Positions 17,797 to 29,237 of a stretch of DNA of 64,000 nucleotides are shown one piece after another. The DNA comes from Prolixibacter denitrificans (lineage in GTDB: Bacteria; Bacteroidota; Bacteroidia; Bacteroidales; Prolixibacteraceae). Numbering within the stretch: the stretch's first letter is position 1; each line of letters opens with the position of its first letter. The notes under the pieces are model-generated. The model was not told where the DNA came from. It was given only the letters and a program-made list of their open reading frames with translations, and ran no database searches. The DNA is taken from positions 310,001-374,000 of the forward strand of contig NZ_PYGC01000004.1 of the NCBI RefSeq assembly GCF_003014495.1. The letters run 5' to 3'. The translations under genes and the position numbers were made by a program.

Positions 17797-19014
17797 ATGA
17801 AAAAAATAAAGATAGACCTCCACTGGCAAATTCTGATTGCTCTTGTACTCGCGGTTATCGTTGGTATATTTTTCAAACCTGTAGTTCCCTATGTGAGCTG
17901 GATGGGTGATATCTTTCTCAGGTTGCTGAAAATGATTGTCATCCCACTCATTCTCACCTCCATTATTTCGGGGATATCCAGTATCGGTGGACACGGAAAT
18001 TTTGGTCGTCTCGGGTTAAAAACCATCGCATATTATGTAGTAACAAGTATGTTGGCTATTTCGACCGGTTTAATCCTGGTCAATCTGGTTAAACCGGGTA
18101 TCGGTGTCGATATTACAGCGATTGAGAATGTTGACAAGCTGCAGATTCAGCACAAAAGTTTCAGCGAAACGCTCATCGATATTGTTCCCGACAATATTTT
18201 CAAAGCAATGGTCGACAACGAATTGTTGTCCATCATTTTTGTTGCCATCATCATTGGGATATTCCTGGCCAAACTGGGAAGTCAGCACCGTCAGCTGTTG
18301 GTCGATCTGTTTACTTCCGGCTTCGAACTGTTCATGAAGATTACCATGTTCATCATTAAGCTGGCCCCTTACGGAGTGTTTGGTTTGATTGTGAAAGTGG
18401 TTGCTGACCAAAAAGATTTTGGCGATTTGGTATACCGGCTCGGAGCCTTTATGCTAACCGTTCTCGTCGCATTGTTCATTCACGCTTTTATCACGCTGCC
18501 GCTGCTGGTCAAGTTTGTAGGTCGGGCAAAGCCGTTTAAACACATGAAAAATGTAACGACACCACTGTTAACTGCTTTTTCCACTGCTTCATCGGCTGCT
18601 GCACTGCCTTTGAATATGAATGACACCCACGAAAATTCAGGTGTTTCGGAAAAGATTACCAATTTCACGCTGCCGATTGGTGCTACGGTCAATATGGATG
18701 GCACCGCCATCTACATAGCCGCCGTCGTGATGTTTATCGCGCAGGCACAGGGAGCCGCCATGGGCTTAAAAGAACAGTTCATTATTCTAATCACGGCTCT
18801 GCTGGCCAGCATTGGCACGGCCGCCATTCCCATGGGCAGTCTCGTTATCATCACCATTTTACTCAATGTGCTGGGACTACCATTTGAACTGATTGCGTTG
18901 GTTCTTCCGGTCGACCGGATACTGGATATGTTCCGAACCGCAACCAATGTTTGGAGTGACTCGTGCGGTGCGGTCATTATCGCCAAATCGGAAGGAGAAG
19001 AACTGAAAGTATAA
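17797..19014 (+). CDS. Dicarboxylate/amino acid:cation symporter (DAACS family)
   Basis: Na+- or H+-coupled uptake of glutamate, aspartate or C4-dicarboxylates across the inner membrane. The protein is 405 aa from the ATG at 17797, chosen because the next in-frame start (GTG 17761) lies at the promoter. Family motifs present are the serine-rich FSTASSAAALPLNM (HP1 loop), GATVNMDGTAIY (TM7) and MFRTATNVWSDSCGAVI (TM8). About eight membrane helices plus two re-entrant loops are expected. Confidence 0.94.
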   Translation: MKKIKIDLHWQILIALVLAVIVGIFFKPVVPYVSWMGDIFLRLLKMIVIPLILTSIISGISSIGGHGNFGRLGLKTIAYYVVTSMLAISTGLILVNLVKPGIGVDITAIENVDKLQIQHKSFSETLIDIVPDNIFKAMVDNELLSIIFVAIIIGIFLAKLGSQHRQLLVDLFTSGFELFMKITMFIIKLAPYGVFGLIVKVVADQKDFGDLVYRLGAFMLTVLVALFIHAFITLPLLVKFVGRAKPFKHMKNVTTPLLTAFSTASSAAALPLNMNDTHENSGVSEKITNFTLPIGATVNMDGTAIYIAAVVMFIAQAQGAAMGLKEQFIILITALLASIGTAAIPMGSLVIITILLNVLGLPFELIALVLPVDRILDMFRTATNVWSDSCGAVIIAKSEGEELKV

Positions 19015-19063
19015 AAAAGGCCGCCTTTCCAGACAGCCTCGCTCGTTGTTATTCTTAAAGCCT

Positions 19064-19771
19064 TTATTGTATAATCTTCCGCGATGATCTGGGATGAATG
19101 TGACGCTTGATCTCTTCCGGCAGATAATCTCTCGCCTTTTCGGGATGAACTTTCGCAAACACCTCAGGGCAAGCATTCCAAATATCCTCCAACGCCTCCC
19201 ATAAATCGTTTTCGGCACGAACGCTTTCGTTTGTACTAACCTCTTTTTCATGAATGGTTTCGGCCAAATCGACCTCCATACGTTGCAGGTTTTCTGACAA
19301 CAACCGAAAGTCGTCAACAATCCGGGCCGGGAATCCGCGTTCTGTTAATTCAGGCAAATGCTGATTGATATACCGAATCAACCGGGAAATTCCTGATTGA
19401 ACTTCCCAAAAACGTTTCTCAGATATTCCGTCACGTAATAAACTGATGTTACCATATTCGTCATCGTGCTCTTTGCTAACATCATTTGATGAACGCAAAT
19501 ACATCTCTGTAATATTAAGCAACGGACGAAGGTGTCCCGTCATTATCAATAACTTCTTCTGCTTTTCAGCCACTTTTCTGTCAAACAGATCCAAATCCGG
19601 CAACTCCCGAATGGCATTAATCCTTTCTTCAAGTGCTTCCTCAAACTCCTGATTAAAATCGGACGAATAATGCTCGAAGTCATCATGGTCCCGCTGATAA
19701 GTCTGATAAATATACTCAGCTACCAGGGGCATATCATCCAGCGTAAATTGATACTTCAATCGCGTCATCAC
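19064..19771 (-). CDS. Hypothetical helical protein
   Basis: A 235 aa protein with no signal peptide, membrane segment or recognised motif. It is rich in charged residues (Glu, Asp, Arg) and is predicted by eye to be almost all helix, with coiled-coil-like stretches near residues 40-75 and 145-200. It lies alone, convergent with the symporter. Codon use looks like its neighbours and its length and composition support a real gene. The function is unknown. Confidence 0.65.
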   Translation of the reverse strand: MMTRLKYQFTLDDMPLVAEYIYQTYQRDHDDFEHYSSDFNQEFEEALEERINAIRELPDLDLFDRKVAEKQKKLLIMTGHLRPLLNITEMYLRSSNDVSKEHDDEYGNISLLRDGISEKRFWEVQSGISRLIRYINQHLPELTERGFPARIVDDFRLLSENLQRMEVDLAETIHEKEVSTNESVRAENDLWEALEDIWNACPEVFAKVHPEKARDYLPEEIKRHIHPRSSRKIIQ

Positions 19772-21432
<1,661 letters not shown>

Positions 21433-21452
21433 AGCATCGTAAAAGCCGGTAC

Positions 21453-22118
21453 ATGAAAACTTCACGTTACATACTCTTTATTCCCGTTATCGTTTTAGCG
21501 GGAATCACTGCTTCATTTTCATTTCCGAAAAATGGAAATCATAGCAAACAGCCCAAAAAAAAAGCATCGGATATGAATGAAAAAGCTGAATACGATACTG
21601 CGACATTTGGTGAAGGTTGTTTTTGGTGTAGCGAAGCAATTTTCAGCGAACTGAAAGGTGTGAAGAAAGCCATTTCCGGCTATTCCGGGGGCACGGTTAA
21701 GAACCCAAGTTACCGGGAAGTTTGTACCGGGAAAACCGGGCATGCAGAATGTGTTCAGGTTATTTACAATCCGAAGAGCATTTCGTACCCGGAATTACTG
21801 AAGGTCTTCTGGCAAACACATGATCCAACTACGTTGAATCGCCAGGGGCACGATGTGGGAACGCAATACCGATCGGTCATTTTCTATCATAATGAAAGAC
21901 AAAAAGAGTTAGCCGAAGAATATAAGCAAAAGCTGAACAGTGCCGGTATTTGGAACAACCCAATCGTTACAGAAATCACAAAGTTCGAGGCATTTTACCC
22001 TGCGGAGAATTATCACCAGGATTATTACGAAAACAACACCAATCAACCTTATTGCCAACTCGTTATTACTCCCAAACTGGAGAAGTTTCGGAAAGTTTTC
22101 AAGGATAAACTGAAATAG
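21453..22118 (+). CDS. msrA: Peptide methionine-S-sulfoxide reductase MsrA, exported
   Basis: Repairs methionine S-sulfoxide in proteins. A 221 aa protein with an N-terminal signal or membrane anchor (residues 6-25), so it probably acts in the periplasm. The catalytic Cys56 is in EGCFWCSEA, and the substrate pocket motifs YSGGTVKNPSYREVC and HDVGTQYRSVIFY are present. It follows the deaminase by 20 bases and may be co-transcribed. No MsrB domain is fused or adjacent. Confidence 0.95.
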   Translation: MKTSRYILFIPVIVLAGITASFSFPKNGNHSKQPKKKASDMNEKAEYDTATFGEGCFWCSEAIFSELKGVKKAISGYSGGTVKNPSYREVCTGKTGHAECVQVIYNPKSISYPELLKVFWQTHDPTTLNRQGHDVGTQYRSVIFYHNERQKELAEEYKQKLNSAGIWNNPIVTEITKFEAFYPAENYHQDYYENNTNQPYCQLVITPKLEKFRKVFKDKLK

Positions 22119-22129
22119 AATTTCACTGG

Positions 22130-22702
22130 CTAGTCGATTACCAAGTCCGCCAGCGAACGTTTCGGAACGTGGTGTACTCCGTCTTCATCACGGTAGTAAC
22201 GTGTATCGTTATCTCCTCCGACTTCTTCAATCTGTATCACCTCCGCCGGCTTTCCAAGTGCAACCACATCCATGATGTCATACCGTTCGGGAATTCGAAA
22301 GAGTTCGCGCAAAGCCGGTTTGTGAACAGCTCTTAGGATACATCCGCCCAATCCTTTATCGACAGCACCGAGCAGAATATTCTGCATGGCAATGCCATCA
22401 TCACAAAAACACTGCTCTGCAATTTCCCGGTCGAGTAACACGATAATATAAGCTGAAGGACGTTCCCCTTTCTTTGGGCCAGGCCAATCCGTCAGATAAC
22501 TCGCCCATGCCAGGTGTTCGAAAACCTTTTCGTTCACTTCAGGCTCATGGCAAAGCTTATACTTCAATGGCTGTGCATTCCTTCCGGAAGCGGCATACCG
22601 TGTTAGCTCAACCAGATCGAGCAATACCTTCCGGTCGATCCTGAACTCCTCAACAAATCGCCGGTAGCTGCGATTCCTCATCATTAATTCCCGAAGCTTC
22701 AT
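22130..22702 (-). CDS. Nitroreductase-family flavoprotein
   Basis: A 190 aa FMN-dependent oxidoreductase of the nitroreductase superfamily. The N-terminal RNRSYRRF motif contacts the FMN phosphate; AASGRNAQPLKY is the second FMN-binding segment, and DGIAMQNILLGAVDKGLGGC is the typical central helix. The physiological substrate cannot be inferred. It is convergent with msrA, 11 bases apart. Confidence 0.9.
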   Translation of the reverse strand: MKLRELMMRNRSYRRFVEEFRIDRKVLLDLVELTRYAASGRNAQPLKYKLCHEPEVNEKVFEHLAWASYLTDWPGPKKGERPSAYIIVLLDREIAEQCFCDDGIAMQNILLGAVDKGLGGCILRAVHKPALRELFRIPERYDIMDVVALGKPAEVIQIEEVGGDNDTRYYRDEDGVHHVPKRSLADLVID

Positions 22703-22848
22703 AACAATCCGTTTTCGTCAAATTTAAGCATTCATTGGGTAAGGCTCAAGGTTTTAGCCATACAATCCATCATTCCGATTTTTATTTACCTGACAGAATG
22801 CTTATGTTTACAGAGCACACCAATGTCTCTTTGACCTATAAGTATCTG

Positions 22849-23637
22849 ATGGATATTGTTTTTCTGATCATCATCGGCATTTTTACCGGCCTTGTTACCG
22901 GCCTCACCGGAGCCTCAGGCGTTATGGTTGTGGTTCCTCTCATCCACCTCCTTTTGAAATTTACCATCCACGAAGCGATTGGTACCAGTCTCGTGGTAGA
23001 TGTGCTGACACCATTGGCCATTGCTTACACTTTTTACAAGAATGGTAATATCGATATGAAGTCGGGTGGTTTTGTAGCACTGGCTTCCATTATCATGGCA
23101 TTGGTAGGGGCACGTTTCTCCGATAAAATCCCTGACCATGGGTTAGGTTCCTCTTTTGCGTCCCTGTTGATTATTCTTGCTATCGTTATTTGGATCAATG
23201 GCATTCGTCGCGATCGTCACCACGACGACAGTGACGGACAAGATTCCGAAATTCCTGACATTCCGCTTTGGCGAAGCATAGCAGGAGTTTTACTGGCGGG
23301 TGGTAGCGGTTTCATGACGGGTTTTATGGGTGCAGGCGGCGGAACAAACATTTTACTGATACTTCTGTTTGTCAACAGATTTCCAATTCACAAAGCACTG
23401 GGAACGTCCATTCTGATTATGTCATTAACGGCTGCCTCAGGAGTTATTGGTCATGCCAGCATGGGTAACGTTAATATTTCCGCAGGGATGACCATTGCGA
23501 TGGCCGCTATCTTCACAGGCATCTTCTGCGCCCGTCAGGCAAGTAAAATCAGCGAAAAATCCTTGTCGAGACTGATGAGTATCGTCTATTTTGTATTAGG
23601 AATATTGATGCTGACCATCCAGGTACAAACCAGTTAA
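22849..23637 (+). CDS. TauE/SafE-family sulfite/sulfonate-type exporter
   Basis: A 262 aa inner-membrane protein with seven to eight predicted membrane segments. Two Gly-rich family repeats are visible: GLVTGLTGASGVMVVVPL near the N terminus and GFMTGFMGAGGGTNILLIL in the second half, separated by a charged loop (HHDDSDGQD). The start at 22849 places TM1 directly at the N terminus; in-frame ATGs at 22798 and 22804 and one near 22735 are alternatives. The family exports sulfite, sulfoacetate or related anions. Confidence 0.85.
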   Translation: MDIVFLIIIGIFTGLVTGLTGASGVMVVVPLIHLLLKFTIHEAIGTSLVVDVLTPLAIAYTFYKNGNIDMKSGGFVALASIIMALVGARFSDKIPDHGLGSSFASLLIILAIVIWINGIRRDRHHDDSDGQDSEIPDIPLWRSIAGVLLAGGSGFMTGFMGAGGGTNILLILLFVNRFPIHKALGTSILIMSLTAASGVIGHASMGNVNISAGMTIAMAAIFTGIFCARQASKISEKSLSRLMSIVYFVLGILMLTIQVQTS

Positions 23638-23643
23638 AAAAAT

Positions 23644-23668
23644 CCCCCTGACAGAAAATGCCAGAGGG
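23644..23668 (-). terminator. Terminator between TauE and the arg operon
   Basis: CCCCCTGACA pairs with TGCCAGAGGG (one or two mismatches) around a short A-rich loop. On the minus strand it is followed by a run of seven T, so it mainly terminates the arg operon. It may also serve the convergent TauE gene. Confidence 0.7.
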
Positions 23669-23706
23669 AAAGTCTTGTTATTATGTAACGGATTGCCTTT
23701 TCTCAA

Positions 23707-24918
23707 TCAGGTTGTATATACTGAGTTGAATAATACGTAATCTGTGGTCAAATCACTTCCCCAACCGGTTGCGATAGCACGTCCGTTGTTCAGGTCAAGC
23801 TTCACATAGATGTGTGATTCCCGCAGAAGTTTCTTCATATAATGGCGATCATAATCCTGTGGAGCGCCTTTCTCCAATACCTTAATCTGCGTTTCTTCGT
23901 CTCCCAGGTAAAGATCCACTTTCTCATAATCGAAAGGAACACCTGCATTTCCGGCTGCGCAAATAATCCGTCCCCAGTTTGGGTCACGGCCAAACATTGC
24001 AGCTTTCACCAGGGATGAATCCGAAATCGTCCGAACCAGCTTCCGGGCTGTCAACTCATCGGGAGCATGCGTAACCTGGTACTGAACAAACTTCGATGAG
24101 CCTTCACCATCTGAAACTATCAACTTGGCAAGGTGAATCATCATGTTTTCCAAATGTTCGTAAAATACCTTGCATCCCGGATCTTTCTCTTTGGTCAGCA
24201 TCTCATTTCCGGCCATTCCATTGGCCAATACGGCGACCATGTCATTAGTCGAAGTATCGCCATCAACAGTGATCATATTAAATGAACGATCGACCGCTTT
24301 TTTCACCAGGCGCTTCAATAACTTGGGTTCGATAGCCACATCGGTTACCAAAAACGCCAGCATGGTTCCCATGTTCGGATGAATCATACCCGAACCTTTG
24401 GCGATACCGCCCAGATTGACTTCATAGCCATTCACATCGAACTCTATAAAACCCTCTTTAGCAAAGGTGTCCGTTGTCAGAATAGCATTGGCCACAAAAG
24501 AGCCGGCATTCGACTTATTCGTCAGCTTATCGACATTCTCCTTGATCCCTTCCACAATGTCATCGGTAGGGAAAGGTTCGCCGATAATCCCCGTTGATGC
24601 TACCAGCACCAAATCCTTGTCAATTCCCAATTCATTGGCATAGGTTTCAGCCATGGCTTCAGCACCCGCTAAGCCTTGTTCGCCGGTACAAGCATTGGCA
24701 TTTCCAGCATTGACCACAATGGCTTGCGCCTTGCCGTCGGCAACATGCTTACGCGATACCTTAATCGGCTCGGCAACCACCTGGTTCTGCGTAAAAACAG
24801 CAGCTGCGCTGGCAGGAACCTCCGAATAAATAAGGGCCAGGTCGCGCCGCATCGACTTCACACCGATGTGCGCCCCCCAACACTTGATTCCCCTTACATT
24901 CGTAATATTCTTAATCAT
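23707..24918 (-). CDS. argJ: ArgJ, glutamate N-acetyltransferase/ornithine acetyltransferase
   Basis: Recycles the acetyl group from N-acetylornithine to glutamate in arginine synthesis. The protein is 403 aa from the internal ATG at 24918 (MIKNITNVRG), which fits the family N terminus; an ATG at 24942 adds 8 residues. The self-cleavage site with the catalytic Thr is in PNMGTMLAFL, preceded by KGSGMIHPN. It is last in the minus-strand argB-argD-argC-argJ order, about 100 bases after argC. Its presence implies a cyclic acetylated pathway. Confidence 0.95.
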   Translation of the reverse strand: MIKNITNVRGIKCWGAHIGVKSMRRDLALIYSEVPASAAAVFTQNQVVAEPIKVSRKHVADGKAQAIVVNAGNANACTGEQGLAGAEAMAETYANELGIDKDLVLVASTGIIGEPFPTDDIVEGIKENVDKLTNKSNAGSFVANAILTTDTFAKEGFIEFDVNGYEVNLGGIAKGSGMIHPNMGTMLAFLVTDVAIEPKLLKRLVKKAVDRSFNMITVDGDTSTNDMVAVLANGMAGNEMLTKEKDPGCKVFYEHLENMMIHLAKLIVSDGEGSSKFVQYQVTHAPDELTARKLVRTISDSSLVKAAMFGRDPNWGRIICAAGNAGVPFDYEKVDLYLGDEETQIKVLEKGAPQDYDRHYMKKLLRESHIYVKLDLNNGRAIATGWGSDLTTDYVLFNSVYTT

Positions 24919-25018
24919 TGTGTTTCGTTGTTTTGACTCCATCTTATGTTTTTTCTTTTGGCACTAGTTTTCAGCAGGTGCCTGAAAAGATTTTAGATTA
25001 ATTGATTTAAAAGATTCA

Positions 25019-26056
25019 TTACGGATTTACAGGAACTTGCTTCAGTCCAGTAGTTTCGTCCAGTCCCAACATGAGGTTCATGTTTTGGATTGCCTGGCCA
25101 GCAGCTCCTTTCACCAGATTATCAATCGCACTTAAAACAATGATGTTGCCGGTTCGCTCATCGAAAGTTATGAAAATATTGCAATAATTCGATGCCCGTA
25201 CATCTTTAATGGACGGTGCTTCCGGTGTAATCCGCACAAAAGGATGACCTTCGTAATATCGCAGATACAATGCATTCAGATCGGCCGTCGTCAGCTCCTT
25301 AACCGGACGTGCGTAAATGGTCGACAAAATTCCCCGATCGACCGGTAGCAGGTGCGGCGTGAACTGCAGACTTACCTCTTCCGAAGAAAGTTTATTCAGT
25401 GTATCCTGAATCTCAATGGTGTGGCGATGTTTCTTCAGGCCATAAGCCTTGAAATTATCGTTTACATTCGGGAAGTGCGTTACCTCTTTGGGCTTCACTC
25501 CCGCTCCGGTGACTCCGGTCTTGGAATCGACAATAATTCCGCGACTTTCAACCAAACCTTCGCTTAGCAACGGTGCCAATCCCAAAATGGCCGTCGTCGG
25601 GAAACATCCCGGGTTGGCCACCAATTCGGATTGTTTAATATTTTCGCGGTTCAATTCCGGCAAACCGAATACGGCACTGTCGAAGCCCTCATGATAAACA
25701 TGCTCCTTCTGGTACCATTCATGGTACACCTCCGGGGAATCGAGCCGGAAGTCACCTGACAGGTCTACGATTTTGAAAGGCTTCTGATGATATTTTTTGA
25801 CAAAATCCATGGAAACACCATGCGGTAATGCCAGAAAAACCAGGTCAAGGTCAGTTTTTTCTACCTGTGAAGCCGGCTGCAGTACAATGTCAACAATTCC
25901 CCGAAAGGAGGTGTGAATATCAGAGAATTTTTCGCCGGCGCGGCTTTCGGAAGTAATTAATGCAATCTCAACCTCCGGATGGTTAACGAGAATGCGGACG
26001 AGTTCGGAGCCTGTATATCCGGTGGCTCCTATGATGCCTATTTTTTTCTTACCCAT
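25019..26056 (-). CDS. argC: N-acetyl-gamma-glutamyl-phosphate reductase
   Basis: Third step of arginine synthesis: NADPH-dependent reduction of N-acetylglutamyl phosphate to the semialdehyde. It is 345 aa, the full family length. The N-terminal dinucleotide-binding loop is GIIGATGYTGSELVR and the catalytic Cys is in NPGCFPTTA. The start overlaps the argD stop by 8 bases, implying translational coupling. Confidence 0.97.
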   Translation of the reverse strand: MGKKKIGIIGATGYTGSELVRILVNHPEVEIALITSESRAGEKFSDIHTSFRGIVDIVLQPASQVEKTDLDLVFLALPHGVSMDFVKKYHQKPFKIVDLSGDFRLDSPEVYHEWYQKEHVYHEGFDSAVFGLPELNRENIKQSELVANPGCFPTTAILGLAPLLSEGLVESRGIIVDSKTGVTGAGVKPKEVTHFPNVNDNFKAYGLKKHRHTIEIQDTLNKLSSEEVSLQFTPHLLPVDRGILSTIYARPVKELTTADLNALYLRYYEGHPFVRITPEAPSIKDVRASNYCNIFITFDERTGNIIVLSAIDNLVKGAAGQAIQNMNLMLGLDETTGLKQVPVNP

Positions 26057-27245
26057 GCTCTCTCAAGTTTTGTAACGAAATCTTCAACCCCCTGAGCACC
26101 TCTTCGAGCTCGGGATAAGTAATGTTCAACGGCGGTACCAAACGCAGAATATTTCCGGCGGTGGCGTTCGCCAGCACACCATTCTTCAGCATTTCAGCCA
26201 CCAGTGGCTTCGTTTCGAAATCAAATTCAACACCAACCATCAATCCTTTGCCTTTGATTTGTTTAATAGAAGGTTCATTCAATTCCGACAGTTTATCGTT
26301 CAGCCATTTTCCTTTTTCCACGGCTGCTTTCAACAGGTTCTCTTCTTCGATGGTCTGAATGGTCGCCAGGGCAGCGGCACAAGCCAACGGGTTTCCACCG
26401 AACGTGGTTCCGTGGTCACCATAGTTCAGCGCCTGGCTCACTTTTTCATTCGAGAGGATGGCTCCTACCGGAACACCGCCGCCAAGTCCTTTGGCCAGTG
26501 TCATAATATCGGGCTGTACGCCAAAATAGTCTTTCGTGAACCAACGGCCTGTCCGTCCCATTCCACACTGGATTTCATCGAAGATGAGTACCAGATCTTT
26601 TTCGTCACACAAGGCGCGCAAATCCGTTATAAACTGTTTTTCGGCTACGTTGATTCCGCCTTCTCCCTGGATGGGTTCGACGATAATCGCAGCAGTTTCA
26701 TTATTCACCAGCTTTTTAACCGACTCAATATCATTGAAAGTGGCCTGAGTAAAGCCTTGCGGAATGGGCTCGAATCCTTCCTGCGTTGCCTTTTTACCCG
26801 TGGCGATGGTAGCCAGTGTCCGGCCATGGAAAGAACCGCTCATGGAAATGACTGTTCCGCCATGTCCCTTGCTATGAGCATATTTTCGGGCAATTTTAAT
26901 CGCTCCTTCTACCGACTCGGCACCGCTGTTACTGAAAAACACGCGATCGAGACCGGACATTTCGACCAGCTTCTGCGAAAGTTCCGCTTGCGGCCGGCTC
27001 AGGTAGAAATTAGAGATGTGAATGAGTTTCCCGGCCTGTTCGCGAATGGCATTCACCACGTTGGGATGATTGTGTCCCACGTTGTTCACCGCAATACCAG
27101 CCAAAGCATCCACATAGCGGTTACCTTCCACGTCCCAAACGGTTGCCCCGTCTCCTTTCTCAAGAACAATCGGATATCGTCTGAAAGTTTGTAGATAATA
27201 CTTCTGATCGACGTCGTGATACGCCTGATTGTTTTTTAAAGTCAT
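26049..27245 (-). CDS. argD: Acetylornithine aminotransferase
   Basis: PLP-dependent class III aminotransferase converting N-acetylglutamate semialdehyde to N-acetylornithine. It is 398 aa. The PLP-Lys is in TLAKGLGGGVP, with the upstream FDEIQCGMGRTG motif and NSGAESVEGAIK. It lies 2 bases after argB and overlaps argC by 8, so it is in the middle of the operon. It could also accept succinylated substrates, as in some Bacteroidota; sequence reading alone does not decide. Confidence 0.96.
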   Translation of the reverse strand: MTLKNNQAYHDVDQKYYLQTFRRYPIVLEKGDGATVWDVEGNRYVDALAGIAVNNVGHNHPNVVNAIREQAGKLIHISNFYLSRPQAELSQKLVEMSGLDRVFFSNSGAESVEGAIKIARKYAHSKGHGGTVISMSGSFHGRTLATIATGKKATQEGFEPIPQGFTQATFNDIESVKKLVNNETAAIIVEPIQGEGGINVAEKQFITDLRALCDEKDLVLIFDEIQCGMGRTGRWFTKDYFGVQPDIMTLAKGLGGGVPVGAILSNEKVSQALNYGDHGTTFGGNPLACAAALATIQTIEEENLLKAAVEKGKWLNDKLSELNEPSIKQIKGKGLMVGVEFDFETKPLVAEMLKNGVLANATAGNILRLVPPLNITYPELEEVLRGLKISLQNLREHG

Positions 27246-27247
27246 GA

Positions 27248-28078
27248 TTATTTGATTATAGTTGTGCCAACCGGGTTTTTCCCGATTAGGTCTGATATCT
27301 GCTCGGGTTGGGTTCCGTTAATAATGCGGGCTGAACCAGCGCCGTCAGCCAACGCAATGCGGCAGGCATCCATTTTCGGTAGCATTCCTCCCTGAATAAC
27401 GCCTGCCTCAACCAATGACGGAATTTCCGCCACATGTAGCTTATCGATGAGCGTTTCGGGTTTGTCTTTGTCCATCCGTAAACCGTCCACGTCAGTCAAC
27501 ACAATATACTGCTCAGCATGTAATGCCCCGGCCAGGTGACCGGCAAACATATCGGCGTTGATGTTGTAGTCATTTCCCTCTTCATCCGACGCAATACAGG
27601 TAACAACCGGAATATATCCTTCATTCAGTAACTGTTCAGGCAACTGCGGATTAATATGTTTGACATCTCCCACTTGCCCCAAATCGAAACTCTTCCATTT
27701 CCCGTCAACCATCTTCCGATGAAGCCGTTTGGCCGCAATGGCCATCTTTCCGTCCTTGCCGGAGAGGCCAACCGCTTTGTATCCCAAACGATTAACTAAA
27801 CTGACCAGGCTGCCGTTCACTTCGCCCTTCAAAGCCATTTCAACATATCTCAGGGCTTCGGGAGTGGTTTTTCGGTGACCGTCGATGAACTCCGACTCAA
27901 CGCCCACTTTACCCAGAATGTCTTTAATAAAAGGTCCTCCGCCGTGAACGATGACCACATGATATCCCTTTTTCGTCAACGAACACATGTGCTCCAGCAC
28001 CTGCTTCTTCAGTTCATCATCGGTCATAGCATTTCCGCCGTACTTAAACAGAATCAGAGGCTTTTTCCTTTTGATCAT
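27248..28078 (-). CDS. argB: Acetylglutamate kinase
   Basis: Phosphorylates N-acetylglutamate. It is 276 aa, an amino-acid-kinase fold without a regulatory N-terminal extension. KYGGNAMTD (ATP loop), VIVHGGGPFI, the substrate segment DGHRKTT and NINADMFAGHLA are visible. It is first in the minus-strand arg operon. Upstream, TGCA-N7-TGCA lies near 28102-28116, but I cannot assign it as an ArgR box. Confidence 0.96.
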   Translation of the reverse strand: MIKRKKPLILFKYGGNAMTDDELKKQVLEHMCSLTKKGYHVVIVHGGGPFIKDILGKVGVESEFIDGHRKTTPEALRYVEMALKGEVNGSLVSLVNRLGYKAVGLSGKDGKMAIAAKRLHRKMVDGKWKSFDLGQVGDVKHINPQLPEQLLNEGYIPVVTCIASDEEGNDYNINADMFAGHLAGALHAEQYIVLTDVDGLRMDKDKPETLIDKLHVAEIPSLVEAGVIQGGMLPKMDACRIALADGAGSARIINGTQPEQISDLIGKNPVGTTIIK

Positions 28079-28439
28079 AAATTTTAGATTTTCTTATTTC
28101 TGAATGCAATACTCATGCACTGATGAAAGGCAATTTTGAATCCGGCAATTTGGTCGATTTTTAACCGGACGATCGAATAAAATCAATGCAAATTTACTAA
28201 TAATTCGGCAGTTAGCCATAAGAGGCGCCGTTTGACAAGGTGGGAAATTGCTGTAGCGGTATCGTTGTTAGCGGGTTACCGGAATTGAAATTTTTTCAAA
28301 AATCAGAGGATTTTCGGGCCAATTGGAACCAAATTCCAATAAAAATTGAAGCAACGAAAAAGAAATAAAATACCCCGAATCCTCCATCAAAAATGAAAAG
28401 GAAACGGGGCAAATATCTTAGTTGAAAATGAAGACTCTT
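28079..28439. other. Intergenic region, 361 bases, between uppP and argB
   Basis: It holds an imperfect hairpin at 28373-28410 (CCCCG arm at 28373-28377, CGGGG arm at 28406-28410) followed on the minus strand by TATTTTATTTC, the likely uppP terminator. The rest must contain the arg operon promoter, but no clear TAnnTTTG box was found by eye. Confidence 0.5.
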
Positions 28440-29237
28440 TTACCAGAGAAATATCCAGGCCAGGATGACAACTCCGAGCACAATCCGGTAGTAACCGAAA
28501 CTCTGGAAAGTGTGTTTCCGGATAAAGTTCATCAGAAAAGCGATGACCAGCAATGCCACAATAAAAGAAACAACAAAACCAACTCCCAGTACAAGCAAAT
28601 CATGGCTATTCAACGAAGCGTGATGCTTCAGCAACGAGTAACCGGAAGCAGCAATCATGGTCGGGATGGCCAGGAAAAAGGAGAATTCGGCTGCCGTTTT
28701 CCGGTCGGCTCCCAGCAACATGGCACCAATGATGGTGGCCGCCGAACGGGATGTTCCGGGAATCATGGCCATACACTGAATCAAACCAATGAGTAAAACC
28801 GTTTTGTAATCCATGCTGGCAACGTCATGAAAACGCGAAGGCCGGTCTTTCCGGTCAATGAAAATCAGGACCAGACCCCCGATGATCAACATCGTTGAAA
28901 CCACGACCGGATTGAACAACTTTTCTTCGAGGTAGGAACCAAATGCGGCACCCAAAATCAGCGCTGGCACCACGCCGGCAACAGCCCGGAACCAAATATC
29001 AAAAATGCGTTTGTTTTCAGCTATATTTAGGCTTTTGGGAATAATCTCCTTCCTGAAATAGTAGATAACTGAGAGGATGGCTCCCAACTGAATCACCACA
29101 TCGAACATGTTGGTGAAACTCTCCTCGAATGTTACGAACTGATTCGCAATAATGAGATGCCCGGTAGACGAGATTGGCAGAAATTCGGTAATCCCTTCAA
29201 TGATTCCGAGGATAATGGATTTAATAATATCTGTCAT
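28440..29237 (-). CDS. uppP: Undecaprenyl-diphosphatase UppP (BacA)
   Basis: Dephosphorylates undecaprenyl diphosphate, recycling the lipid carrier for peptidoglycan and glycan synthesis; linked to bacitracin tolerance. A 265 aa polytopic membrane protein. The two family motifs are EGITEFLPISSTGHLI at the N terminus and MIPGTSRSAATI in the middle. It is transcribed alone, divergent from the hexosaminidase. Confidence 0.97.
   Translation of the reverse strand: MTDIIKSIILGIIEGITEFLPISSTGHLIIANQFVTFEESFTNMFDVVIQLGAILSVIYYFRKEIIPKSLNIAENKRIFDIWFRAVAGVVPALILGAAFGSYLEEKLFNPVVVSTMLIIGGLVLIFIDRKDRPSRFHDVASMDYKTVLLIGLIQCMAMIPGTSRSAATIIGAMLLGADRKTAAEFSFFLAIPTMIAASGYSLLKHHASLNSHDLLVLGVGFVVSFIVALLVIAFLMNFIRKHTFQSFGYYRIVLGVVILAWIFLW

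Noticed and set aside
26259-27194. A 311-residue plus-strand frame antisense to argD
   Set aside because: The antisense of a well-conserved aminotransferase; the translation has no recognisable domain and odd composition.
28090-28125. ArgR operator upstream of argB
   Set aside because: Only a TGCA-N7-TGCA pair is visible; it does not match an 18-base arg box well enough to annotate.
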